Shown: positions 1-5,249, counted from the first letter of the stretch. The stretch is 6,705 nt of DNA from an uncultured archaeon (GCA_903825675.1 CAIKBN010000114.1:1-6705); one strand, 5' to 3'. Translations and numbers: made by a program. Notes: a model not told the origin generated them from the sequence alone.

Positions 1-3
1 CAT
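1..3 (-). CDS. Start codon of a gene running off the left edge
   Basis: A minus-strand ATG occupies the first three bases and is preceded, after 8 bases, by a good Shine-Dalgarno site (GAGGTG, 12-17). Further upstream is a TATA-like element at about 50-57, so the gene seems to have its own promoter and a leader of roughly 25 bases. Nothing of the protein can be read. It lies just downstream of the lipoprotein gene on the same strand, so read-through from the desulfurase operon is also possible. Confidence 0.6.
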
Positions 4-11
4 TTTCAAAA

Positions 12-17
12 CACCTC
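12..17 (-). promoter_or_regulatory. Ribosome binding site of the left-edge gene
   Basis: GAGGTG on the minus strand is complementary to the conserved archaeal 16S rRNA 3' end (CACCUC). It is spaced 8 bases from the ATG at 1-3. It is the main evidence that this ATG is a real start. Confidence 0.65.
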
Positions 18-36
18 ATAAATCTCTGTTTTGAAT

Positions 37-68
37 TGAGATGCGATAATTATAAATGATGCATCTCA
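37..68 (-). promoter_or_regulatory. TATA box flanked by an 8-bp inverted repeat
   Basis: TGAGATGC (37-44) and GCATCTCA (61-68) form a perfect 8-bp inverted repeat. The 16 bases between them hold an AT-only core whose minus-strand reading, TTTATAAT (about 50-57), is a good archaeal TATA box. Transcription would start near position 27 and read into the left-edge gene. A dyad that brackets a TATA box is a typical layout for an archaeal repressor that blocks TBP/TFB. The bound protein is unknown, and the half-sites do not match the dyad found at the PadR start. Confidence 0.5.
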
Positions 69-83
69 TCTTATCGTCACCCT

Positions 84-497
84 CTATTGCTGGATATTTA
101 TTATCGTAGAATCTTCTATCGATATATTTTTATAGCTTATAGTAAAGCTAAGGTTGTAATCCCCTGCGCTTATTCCGCCGCAAACATTGCACCTAGGTAA
201 TTGGTAAGTAAAAATTATTTCATTCATGCCCTTATTCAGGTCAAGAAGCTTTTCCTCACTAAATCTTCCGTTTATGCCATTAGCCTTTACAGATACATTC
301 TCTATTTCAGATTCTGAATAGATAATCATGCTAAGGTTCATAAGCTCAGAAGAATGATATACTGGTTTGTCTGTAGTAATATTGCTGAAAGCGATTTGCG
401 TAAGCTCTTGGCATTCTTCATTTGTCTGGACTGCGCAGCCAAAAATAAATACCAGTATAAAAACACCAAAAACCATGGCATAGAAAATTTTATCCAT
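84..497 (-). CDS. Small putative lipoprotein with a CxxC motif
   Basis: The product has 137 residues. Residues 4-20 are a hydrophobic membrane-targeting segment ending in FIFGC, so Cys21 is a plausible lipidation site. The lipobox is imperfect, with phenylalanine at -2, and a plain membrane anchor is the alternative. The rest should lie outside the membrane. It looks beta-rich, and the stretch around TTDKPVYHSSELMNL resembles the first strands of Ig-like or macroglobulin-type domains, although I cannot assign a family. Cys29 and the pair Cys103-x2-Cys106 could form a disulfide or bind a metal. The start lies 4 bases after the desulfurase stop, and AAGTGAT overlapping that stop is a near-match to the Shine-Dalgarno consensus. 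The gene is therefore probably the last, translationally coupled member of the PadR operon. Its function is unknown. Confidence 0.75.
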   Translation of the reverse strand: MDKIFYAMVFGVFILVFIFGCAVQTNEECQELTQIAFSNITTDKPVYHSSELMNLSMIIYSESEIENVSVKANGINGRFSEEKLLDLNKGMNEIIFTYQLPRCNVCGGISAGDYNLSFTISYKNISIEDSTIINIQQ

Positions 498-501
498 TAT
501 A

Positions 502-1650
502 TCACTTACCCAACGGGCTCATCTTCCTTAAATTACTTACTATACCTGGCAAAACCTTAAGAACATAATCCACATCCTCATCGGTGTTATGCCTTCCTAA
601 GGCCAGTCGCAGAGATCCATGCGCCTCTTCGTGGCTAAGCCCGATAGCAGACAGGACATGCGAAGGCTTAAGCGACTTCGTTGAGCACGCAGAGCCTGTT
701 GACGCTGCAATGCCATTCATGTCTAAGTACAAGACAAGCGACTCGCCTTCTATATATTTGAAACTGAAATTAGCATTGCCTGGAAGGCGTTTTTCCGGGT
801 GTCCGTTCAGCCAGCAATCAGGTATTTGCAAAACGCCCCTGATTAATTTGTCTCTTAGTGCAGTTAATCGCTTCATCTCGCTTTTGATATTATCTTTTGC
901 AAGCTCTACAGCCTTAGCAAAGCCAACTATGCCGGCAATATTCTCTGTTCCTGATCGCATGCCATTCTCCTGGCCTCCGCCATGAAGCACAGGCTCTATC
1001 TTAACGCCATCCCTTACAAAAAGAAGCCCAACACCTTTTGGACCATAGAGCTTGTGGGCAGATACAGAAAGCAGATCTATGTTCTTGATATCTATAGGAA
1101 TATGGCCAAAGGTCTGCACAGCATCTGTATGGAAATAAACGCCATGCCTTTTGCATATCTTGCTTATCTCTTCTATTGGCTCTATAGTACCAATCTCATT
1201 ATTTGCGTGCATTATTGAAACAAGTATGGTATCCTTTCTTATTGCATTATCAACATCCTTAGGATTTACAAGCCCGTGTTTGTCAACAGACAAATAAGTA
1301 ACAGAGAAGCCGTGTTTTTCAAGCCACTCGCACGGATGCAGAACAGCATGATGCTCTATCTTTGATGTTATTATATGCTTGCCCTTATCATTGTTTGCAA
1401 AAGCAATACCCTTTAATGCTATATTATCAGATTCTGTTCCGCCGGATGTAAAAATTATCTCATTCTCCTTGACACCAAGAAACTTGGCTATCTTGTTGCG
1501 CGAATCATTTAATGCAGTTTTAGCTTCCTGCCCGATCTTATGAATAGAACCTGGATTACCGTATTTTTTGTCAAAGAATTCTGTCATTGCTGCCATAACC
1601 TTTGGGTCAACCGGCGTTGTAGCTGCATGATCCATATAGATATATTTCAT
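502..1650 (-). CDS. iscS: Cysteine desulfurase, group I (NifS/IscS type)
   Basis: This PLP enzyme converts cysteine to alanine and leaves a persulfide on its own cysteine, supplying sulfur for Fe-S clusters and tRNA thiolation in the cytoplasm. The 382 residues cover the whole aminotransferase class V fold. Visible residues include His101 in EHHAV, Asn151 in HANNEIG, Asp176 and Gln179 in HTDAVQ, the PLP lysine Lys200 in SAHKLYGPKG, RSGTEN at 232-237, and catalytic Cys322 in GSACST. The Lys-to-Cys spacing of 122 equals that of Escherichia coli IscS. The long mobile loop around the cysteine places it in group I rather than the SufS-like group II. It follows a polycysteine micropeptide gene by 33 bases and has its own AGGTGG site. 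No scaffold gene (iscU) is visible in the window. NifS versus IscS naming cannot be decided from sequence alone. Confidence 0.96.
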   Translation of the reverse strand: MKYIYMDHAATTPVDPKVMAAMTEFFDKKYGNPGSIHKIGQEAKTALNDSRNKIAKFLGVKENEIIFTSGGTESDNIALKGIAFANNDKGKHIITSKIEHHAVLHPCEWLEKHGFSVTYLSVDKHGLVNPKDVDNAIRKDTILVSIMHANNEIGTIEPIEEISKICKRHGVYFHTDAVQTFGHIPIDIKNIDLLSVSAHKLYGPKGVGLLFVRDGVKIEPVLHGGGQENGMRSGTENIAGIVGFAKAVELAKDNIKSEMKRLTALRDKLIRGVLQIPDCWLNGHPEKRLPGNANFSFKYIEGESLVLYLDMNGIAASTGSACSTKSLKPSHVLSAIGLSHEEAHGSLRLALGRHNTDEDVDYVLKVLPGIVSNLRKMSPLGK

Positions 1651-1654
1651 CTAA

Positions 1655-1660
1655 CCACCT
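1655..1660 (-). promoter_or_regulatory. Ribosome binding site of the cysteine desulfurase
   Basis: AGGTGG lies 4 bases before the ATG. The block AGGTGGTT-N2-ATG is the same as the one before the polycysteine micropeptide, so the two genes carry near-identical initiation signals. This supports MKYIYMDHAATT as the correct N-terminus, which is also the usual start of this family. Confidence 0.75.
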
Positions 1661-1683
1661 AAATCAGTCTTCTTTATTATCTA

Positions 1684-1746
1684 TCAACATTTGCATGTGC
1701 TGCAACAACAGCAGCAACAGCACTCACTCTTTATTTTCTTTACCAT
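1684..1746 (-). CDS. Polycysteine micropeptide, 20 residues
   Basis: This very small gene encodes MVKKIKSE, seven consecutive cysteines (residues 9-15), then STCKC. Nine of the 20 residues are cysteine. Real-gene signs are a strong GAGGTGG site (1751-1757) placed 4 bases before the ATG and overlapping the PadR stop, mixed use of TGC and TGT codons, two more cysteines outside the run, a lysine-rich N-terminus, and tandem stops TGA TAG. It sits between a PadR regulator and a cysteine desulfurase on the same strand. Two roles are plausible. It could be a leader peptide whose translation reports cysteinyl-tRNA supply, as known for polycysteine leader ORFs in mycobacteria. Or it could be a thiol, persulfide or metal-binding peptide. 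No homologue is recognised. The main doubt is that the run arises from a simple CAA/CAG-type repeat on the other strand. Confidence 0.65.
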   Translation of the reverse strand: MVKKIKSECCCCCCCSTCKC

Positions 1747-1750
1747 GGAA

Positions 1751-1757
1751 CCACCTC
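1751..1757 (-). promoter_or_regulatory. Ribosome binding site of the polycysteine micropeptide
   Basis: GAGGTGG overlaps the TGA stop of the PadR gene (1756-1758) and lies 4 bases from the micropeptide ATG. Ribosomes ending PadR would finish on top of this site, which suggests translational coupling. It is the strongest single sign that the 20-codon frame is translated. Confidence 0.65.
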
Positions 1758-2085
1758 ATTGGCTATCGCATTTACCGCATACAAAATCCTTGAATATTCC
1801 GACAAAGGTTCTGCAGAACTCCTCGCAATTATTTCTCATAGTAATCCTGCCCTTGTCAGTAAGATGATAGACCCGTTTTCTTCCGCTTGTCTTGCTTGCT
1901 ATTAATTTCAATTCCTCTAATCGCTGCAGCGTCGGATATAACGTGCCCTGCGTGATCTTAGTCCTTTTTAGCGTGTTTAAATTCTTCATAAGCTCATAAC
2001 CATGTGTCGGCCTTTTGAGTAACCAAAGCACCTGCATCTGCAGCAAGCCTAATTCTATGTCATTAATGTGTCGTCTAGTCGACAT
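1756..2085 (-). CDS. PadR-family transcriptional regulator with two extra Cys pairs
   Basis: This 109-residue protein is a DNA-binding winged-helix regulator. The PadR signature is clear: LGLLQMQVLWLLKRPTHGYEL (13-32), the recognition region TQGTLYPTLQRLEEL (45-59), and the wing with GRKRVYHLTDKGR (68-80). A short helical C-terminus follows, the size of the small PadR class. It carries Cys87-x3-Cys91 and Cys103-x2-Cys106, which could bind zinc or an Fe-S cluster or act as a redox switch. That role is inferred. I start it at MSTRRH rather than at an upstream ATG that would add 27 unrelated residues, because a TATA box sits about 28 bases upstream, predicting a leaderless mRNA. It is the first gene of the operon with the polycysteine peptide, desulfurase and lipoprotein, so it probably controls sulfur or Fe-S supply. 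Confidence 0.9.
   Translation of the reverse strand: MSTRRHINDIELGLLQMQVLWLLKRPTHGYELMKNLNTLKRTKITQGTLYPTLQRLEELKLIASKTSGRKRVYHLTDKGRITMRNNCEEFCRTFVGIFKDFVCGKCDSQ
2069..2084. promoter_or_regulatory. 16-bp dyad at the PadR start, candidate operator
   Basis: TGTCG (2069-2073) and CGACA (2080-2084) form a perfect inverted repeat around a CTAG centre (2075-2078). Fourteen of 16 positions are symmetric. It covers the first codons of PadR, at or just after the predicted transcription start. PadR proteins commonly autoregulate through dyads with ATGT/ACAT-like ends, and here the outer bases read ATGT (2066-2069) and ACAT (2082-2085). The role as operator is inferred. Confidence 0.45.
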
Positions 2086-2107
2086 ATCGGTTAGTATACA
2101 TAGAAAA

Positions 2108-2116
2108 GGATTTAAA
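2108..2116 (-). promoter_or_regulatory. TATA box of the PadR operon
   Basis: The minus strand reads TTTAAATCC here, preceded by GGC. The centre is about 28 bases from the PadR ATG at 2085, so transcription should begin at or within a couple of bases of the start codon. No Shine-Dalgarno site precedes that ATG, which fits a leaderless message. Confidence 0.5.
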
Positions 2117-2133
2117 GCCAGATGTAATGATAG

Positions 2134-2142
2134 GAAATTTAA
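2134..2142 (+). promoter_or_regulatory. TATA-like box of the divergent hypothetical gene
   Basis: GAAATTTAA is centred about 26 bases before the plus-strand ATG at 2165, predicting a leaderless transcript. The box is separate from the PadR TATA, about 25 bases away, so the two divergent promoters would be close enough to influence each other. Confidence 0.4.
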
Positions 2143-2164
2143 CCTTTTATTATAGTTTATATTC

Positions 2165-2566
2165 ATGTACAGGCACCTTAGAAAAATATTTCCATTGTTT
2201 CCAAAAAATGATGGAAAAGAACCTAAATACTTACCAGTGCAGCAGCTACAAACTGGTGATTTAGCTTTTTATGTCTTCAGTGAGTCTAATCCTGATATAC
2301 GGGTATATTGCCAAGTTATAACAGAAAGGGAATTTATAAAGGCAATACATCACAGGTTGGTTAATGAAAAAAATAAAGACAGTTACATTTATGTGGATAC
2401 AGTTATTGGCTTTGATTGTTTGCCTTCATCTGGGTTAACAAAAATAACAGATATAGCTGCTGAAATAGAAGCGATCAATAGGAGTGGTATGAGCAAGCAG
2501 TATAAAGCTTATACTATTCTATTTTTGAGAGAAGCTGAGGAACAGAGAAAAACAGTACATGCATAA
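2165..2566 (+). CDS. Hypothetical protein, 133 residues
   Basis: I do not recognise this protein. It is soluble-looking, with no signal peptide or membrane segment. The first 20 residues are basic and hydrophobic (MYRHLRKIFPLFPK). The middle has alternating hydrophobic stretches suggesting beta strands (LQTGDLAFYVF at 28-38, RVYCQVIT at 46-53, SYIYVDTVIGFD at 73-84), followed by a probable helix (ITDIAAEIEAINR, 94-106) and another strand (YKAYTILFL, 113-121). The charged end is EAEEQRKTVHA. There is no clear catalytic motif. It is divergent from PadR across 79 bases and could be under the same control. Its 3' end converges on the Cas4-like gene with a 21-base gap. The start is supported by a TATA-like box 26 bases upstream. 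Confidence 0.75.
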   Translation: MYRHLRKIFPLFPKNDGKEPKYLPVQQLQTGDLAFYVFSESNPDIRVYCQVITEREFIKAIHHRLVNEKNKDSYIYVDTVIGFDCLPSSGLTKITDIAAEIEAINRSGMSKQYKAYTILFLREAEEQRKTVHA

Positions 2567-2587
2567 TGTCAAAATCAAAAATATTAC

Positions 2588-3247
2588 CTATCCTTCATTC
2601 CTGTCGCACTTGTCGCGGTATTCGCAAAAGCGGCACATCCAGCTCGTTTCTGTGTCTGTTTTTGCCTCAGCCTTTGGCAGTTCATTACATTTTAAAAGCG
2701 TATGCAGGCTTTTGAACCTGTTCAGGATATCATTTACCATTTTCTCGTTATAATGAATTGTAAAGACTTTGCTCTCCAGTGTGGTTTTGTCAAGATACAA
2801 TATTATTCCGGTATGCACGTTAGTGGCATGCATGTATAGCTGCAGCTGCATGACATGATGTCTTGATGGCTCTGTCTGGAATTTTACTGTTTTAGCTGAT
2901 TTAACCTCAACGAGAATGTTCTTGCCTTGTGTCTTCAGCAACAATAAATCATCAACGCGCCCGGAAATAACAAGATCATCTACCTCGAGTTTCAGCGGAA
3001 GTTCAGTTTTAAGCAACTCGACATCCGGATTTTTTTCGCTCTTAAGCACCTCAGCAACAAAATCATGCATCATATTGCCTAAGTGGAATACCTTTAGCAG
3101 GTCTGCCTTTATCTCCTGCGGATATTTGTAGGAATACCATATCTTCCTGATGCATGTGCCTATCTCTGATGGATAGTATCTTCCAACCTGCTTGGGCCTG
3201 TGTTCCGTGGTCAGATGCCTATTAATCATTTCGTCAAAATCAATCAT
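2588..3247 (-). CDS. Cas4-like PD-(D/E)XK nuclease with a probable Fe-S cluster
   Basis: The 219 residues match the Cas4/RecB-like exonuclease family, which cleaves single-stranded DNA ends in CRISPR adaptation or repair. Motifs in order are Cys32 in GTCIRKIWY, His61 in GNMMHDF, Asp99 in SGRVDD, the metal-binding pair Glu114/Lys116 in LVEVKSAK, QLQLY at 134-138, and the C-terminal Cys205-x2-Cys208-x5-Cys214. The four cysteines are arranged as in Cas4, AddB and Dna2, where they hold a 4Fe-4S cluster, so this product would depend on the sulfur supply made by the desulfurase nearby. No CRISPR array or other cas gene is in the window, so a stand-alone repair role is as likely as a CRISPR role. 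It follows the HAD gene by 16 bases with an AGGTGA site (3252-3257), suggesting a two-gene operon. Confidence 0.9.
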   Translation of the reverse strand: MIDFDEMINRHLTTEHRPKQVGRYYPSEIGTCIRKIWYSYKYPQEIKADLLKVFHLGNMMHDFVAEVLKSEKNPDVELLKTELPLKLEVDDLVISGRVDDLLLLKTQGKNILVEVKSAKTVKFQTEPSRHHVMQLQLYMHATNVHTGIILYLDKTTLESKVFTIHYNEKMVNDILNRFKSLHTLLKCNELPKAEAKTDTETSWMCRFCEYRDKCDRNEG

Positions 3248-3251
3248 AGAT

Positions 3252-3257
3252 TCACCT
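3252..3257 (-). promoter_or_regulatory. Ribosome binding site of the Cas4-like gene
   Basis: AGGTGA on the minus strand lies 4 bases before the ATG at 3247, within the 16-base gap after the HAD stop codon. It fixes the start MIDFDEM and fits the pattern here that internal operon genes use Shine-Dalgarno sites. Confidence 0.65.
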
Positions 3258-3263
3258 TATTGA

Positions 3264-3953
3264 CTATGCTTCATCCACTATATCAAATATCTCTTTTACA
3301 TTATTGATAGCATAATCTGCCCTATATTTTAACATGTATTTTTTAAATTTTCCTTGAATGCCATATAAAGCCAGCGCAGTTTTCATGCCCAGTTTTTTGG
3401 CACCATTAATATCATTCTTGGGATTGTCACCTACGAAAAGTATTTCCTCTGGCTTTATACCCAGCTTTTTTATTGCAGACCTGAATGGAAGCTCGTGCGG
3501 CTTTTTCCTTTTGGTCTCATCATAGGCAATAACCACATCAAAAAAATCAGCTATCTTGATCTCATTGAGCCTTATCCATGCCTTTAGAGAAGGTGCATCG
3601 CTTACAACACCCAGCTTAAGCCCCTTATTTTTTAATAATCTGAGAACCCTGGGAACACCAGGATAAGGCTTTCTGTAATCAGCCTGGACCCTTCTATATG
3701 CAACAATGCCTGCTGTAAGTATCTTCCAGTCTATTATTCCTATGGTACTCAATAGGAATTTCTGGAATATCTTCCCGTGCTCTATGCCATATTTGTCATA
3801 CAGGTCGAACAAGATGTGCATTGCCTTCTTTTCGTCAAGCTGAAGACCGTTATTTATCATGGCCTTTATTGCTGCTTCGCATGATTTCTTTTTGAGCTTC
3901 ATAAAATCTATAAGCGTATTGTCCAGATCAAACAAGACTGCCTTTATAACCAT
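3264..3953 (-). CDS. HAD-superfamily hydrolase, subfamily IA
   Basis: This is a probable magnesium-dependent phosphatase of 229 residues with an unknown substrate. All four HAD motifs are present: the nucleophile and acid/base Asp9 and Asp11 in FDLDNTL, Ser118 in VVSDAPS, Lys151 in KRKKPHELPF, and Asp176/Asp181 in GDNPKNDI. Residues from about 15 to 95 form an alpha-helical cap inserted after motif I, as in subfamily IA. The layout resembles archaeal HAD phosphatases of the Pyrococcus PH1421 type. I use the ATG at 3953 (MVIKAVLFDLDNT). A longer in-frame version would add 39 residues, overlap the divergent rhomboid gene, and ignore the TATA element about 26 bases upstream. It leads an operon with the Cas4-like nuclease, though a functional link is not evident. 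Confidence 0.92.
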   Translation of the reverse strand: MVIKAVLFDLDNTLIDFMKLKKKSCEAAIKAMINNGLQLDEKKAMHILFDLYDKYGIEHGKIFQKFLLSTIGIIDWKILTAGIVAYRRVQADYRKPYPGVPRVLRLLKNKGLKLGVVSDAPSLKAWIRLNEIKIADFFDVVIAYDETKRKKPHELPFRSAIKKLGIKPEEILFVGDNPKNDINGAKKLGMKTALALYGIQGKFKKYMLKYRADYAINNVKEIFDIVDEA

Positions 3954-3974
3954 GCAAAGAATTTGCAAACAAGA

Positions 3975-3984
3975 CTTTAAAAAA
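3975..3984. promoter_or_regulatory. Shared TATA element of the divergent HAD and rhomboid genes
   Basis: CTTTAAAAAA contains the symmetric core TTTAAA (3976-3981). The core is centred about 26 bases from the rhomboid ATG (4005, plus) and about 26 bases from the HAD ATG (3953, minus). This is the normal distance from an archaeal TATA box to the transcription start, so one element could serve two leaderless transcripts in opposite directions. No other good TATA box lies in the 51-base interval. Confidence 0.5.
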
Positions 3985-4004
3985 TTGGGTACAAAAGAAG
4001 AATT

Positions 4005-4619
4005 ATGAAATATTTTGATTATTATGCCTTCAAGCTGGTTGGCGTATGTGTAGTTGTCTTTATCCTGCAACTCAGCATACCTTCTATTACAGATAATTTT
4101 GCCTTGGTATCAAAAGACGTAGCAACAAGGCCGTGGATTTTAGTTACGTCCATTTTCCTGCATGGCAGCTTTGATCATCTGCTTTTCAACATGTTCGCGC
4201 TTGCCATGTTCGGCTCAATTCTTGAAAGAACGATAGGAAGCAGGCGATTTCTTATAGTATTTTTTGCCACAGGAGTAATCGCCTCACTAGGATCTGTCTT
4301 TTTCTATAATGCAGCCTTAGGAGCATCAGGCGCAATAATGGGAATAACAGGTTGCCTTGCTATTATAAGGCCAAGAATGATGGTCTGGGTAATGGGAATG
4401 CCGATGCCTATGATATTTGCAGCTGGATTATGGGCTGTAATAGATATGGCAGGCATGTTCCATCCAAGCGGGATAGCCAATGCCGCGCATCTGGCTGGCT
4501 TGTTCTCAGGCATTGTTCTTGGGATTGCCTGGAGAAAACGTTTCGTGCTGGAAAAATCCAGTAAAGTCCTGAACGAAGAAGATCTAGATAAATGGGAAGA
4601 ACAGTATATGAAGCATTAA
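4005..4619 (+). CDS. Rhomboid-family intramembrane serine protease
   Basis: The 204-residue membrane protein cleaves transmembrane substrates within the lipid bilayer. Catalytic features are complete: Ser108 in GASGAIMG and His162 in AAHLAGLFSG form the dyad, and His53, His58 and Asn62 in HGSFDHLLFNMF are the conserved oxyanion-stabilising residues of the second helix. Hydrophobic segments lie near 9-28, 57-72, 82-101, 106-122, 126-146 and 160-175, giving the minimal six-helix core. GxxxG-type packing appears in the last helix. The positively charged loop WRKRF and an acidic C-terminal tail (NEEDLDKWEEQYMKH) should face the cytoplasm. The start is supported by the shared TATA element 26 bases upstream. 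The gene overlaps the convergent neighbour by 4 bases at its 3' end. The substrate is unknown. Confidence 0.93.
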   Translation: MKYFDYYAFKLVGVCVVVFILQLSIPSITDNFALVSKDVATRPWILVTSIFLHGSFDHLLFNMFALAMFGSILERTIGSRRFLIVFFATGVIASLGSVFFYNAALGASGAIMGITGCLAIIRPRMMVWVMGMPMPMIFAAGLWAVIDMAGMFHPSGIANAAHLAGLFSGIVLGIAWRKRFVLEKSSKVLNEEDLDKWEEQYMKH

Positions 4620-5188
4620 TTCCCGCTTAGTATAAGGCATTCAATCATTTTTTTAGAATCCATTCTATACGGCGATTCTCTCCCTTCTAAGAAATGATGA
4701 ACCCTTATCAAGTGAGCAGAAACCGGCGATAGTCTCAAAACATCCGGAATCGGTTTTCTGTCGTTAAAAATAACATTTTCATAGAGGTCTAGATATTCTT
4801 TGGACAATATTTCATCATTAGGTAAAGACTCGAAATACTTCTCTGGAAGAATAAACGCATTTAACCCTGCAAATGAATAAAATTCATCTGGTGTTTTGCA
4901 CCCCCAAGGGCAGCCAACCTCTGTAAATGTAAAGATTCCGGTATAGCCTGGTTTAATGTATTGTTTTTGTTGGTTGCTTGTTAAAGCCTCTACTACATCT
5001 GCTAGAAGCTCATAGCTTATATGAAGCCTTTGCATCGTATGATGGTCTTCTACAATAACCTGAACCAATGATTCATCAAGTCCTAAGTATATATCTCTTG
5101 TTTTTTTCATTCTTTTCTCTAATTCTGCTATTGGTATACCTTTTTCTATTGCTTTTATAGTCTCAGGGTCATTTTCTGTATAAATCAT
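4616..5188 (-). CDS. Hypothetical protein, 190 residues
   Basis: I do not recognise this protein. It appears soluble and mixed alpha/beta. The N-terminal third is charged and helical (IKAIEKG, AELEKRMKKTRD), with a helix at about 58-72. A strand-like segment (TGIFTFTEV, 83-91) is followed by CPWGC (Cys93-x3-Cys97), a possible metal or redox site. The C-terminal half contains RLSPVSAHLIRVHHFLEGRES (152-172) with three histidines, and a last cysteine at 184. I start it at the ATG at 5188. A TTG two codons upstream (5194) is in frame and also possible, since a TATA box near 5223 predicts transcription from about 5197. The stop overlaps the rhomboid stop by 4 bases on the opposite strand. It is monocistronic in this window. 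Confidence 0.75.
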   Translation of the reverse strand: MIYTENDPETIKAIEKGIPIAELEKRMKKTRDIYLGLDESLVQVIVEDHHTMQRLHISYELLADVVEALTSNQQKQYIKPGYTGIFTFTEVGCPWGCKTPDEFYSFAGLNAFILPEKYFESLPNDEILSKEYLDLYENVIFNDRKPIPDVLRLSPVSAHLIRVHHFLEGRESPYRMDSKKMIECLILSGN

Positions 5189-5218
5189 TTTCAAATCCGT
5201 ATAAAGAATAAAGCCAAA

Positions 5219-5228
5219 CTTTATATAG
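5219..5228 (-). promoter_or_regulatory. TATA box of the 190-residue hypothetical gene
   Basis: The minus strand reads CTATATAAAG, the best TATA match in this interval. It predicts a start near 5197, leaving a leader of 3 to 9 bases. Its plus-strand reading, CTTTATATAG, is equally good, so it could also fire towards EF-1A. Confidence 0.5.
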
Positions 5229-5249
5229 AAATTCGCTCCTCTCCAAAGG

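Noticed and set aside
584..1218. Open plus-strand frames antisense to the cysteine desulfurase
   Set aside because: They lie wholly inside a clear desulfurase gene, have no recognisable domain and no upstream site; they are by-products of its codon composition.
1702..1722. Cysteine run as a mere CAA/CAG microsatellite
   Set aside because: Not fully excluded, but the well-placed Shine-Dalgarno site, mixed codons, extra cysteines outside the run and tandem stops favour a coding role.
2086..2166. 27-residue N-terminal extension of PadR
   Set aside because: The added residues are not PadR-like, would cover the divergent promoter region, and the TATA spacing favours the start at 2085.
2588..3247. 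CRISPR array near the Cas4-like gene
   Set aside because: No direct repeats with regular spacers are visible anywhere in the window.
3954..4070. 39-residue N-terminal extension of the HAD protein
   Set aside because: It would overlap the rhomboid coding region and the shared TATA element; HAD proteins normally begin a few residues before the DxD motif.
4304..4564. Alternative frames inside the rhomboid gene on both strands
   Set aside because: The rhomboid frame has all catalytic motifs; the others have no initiation signal or domain.
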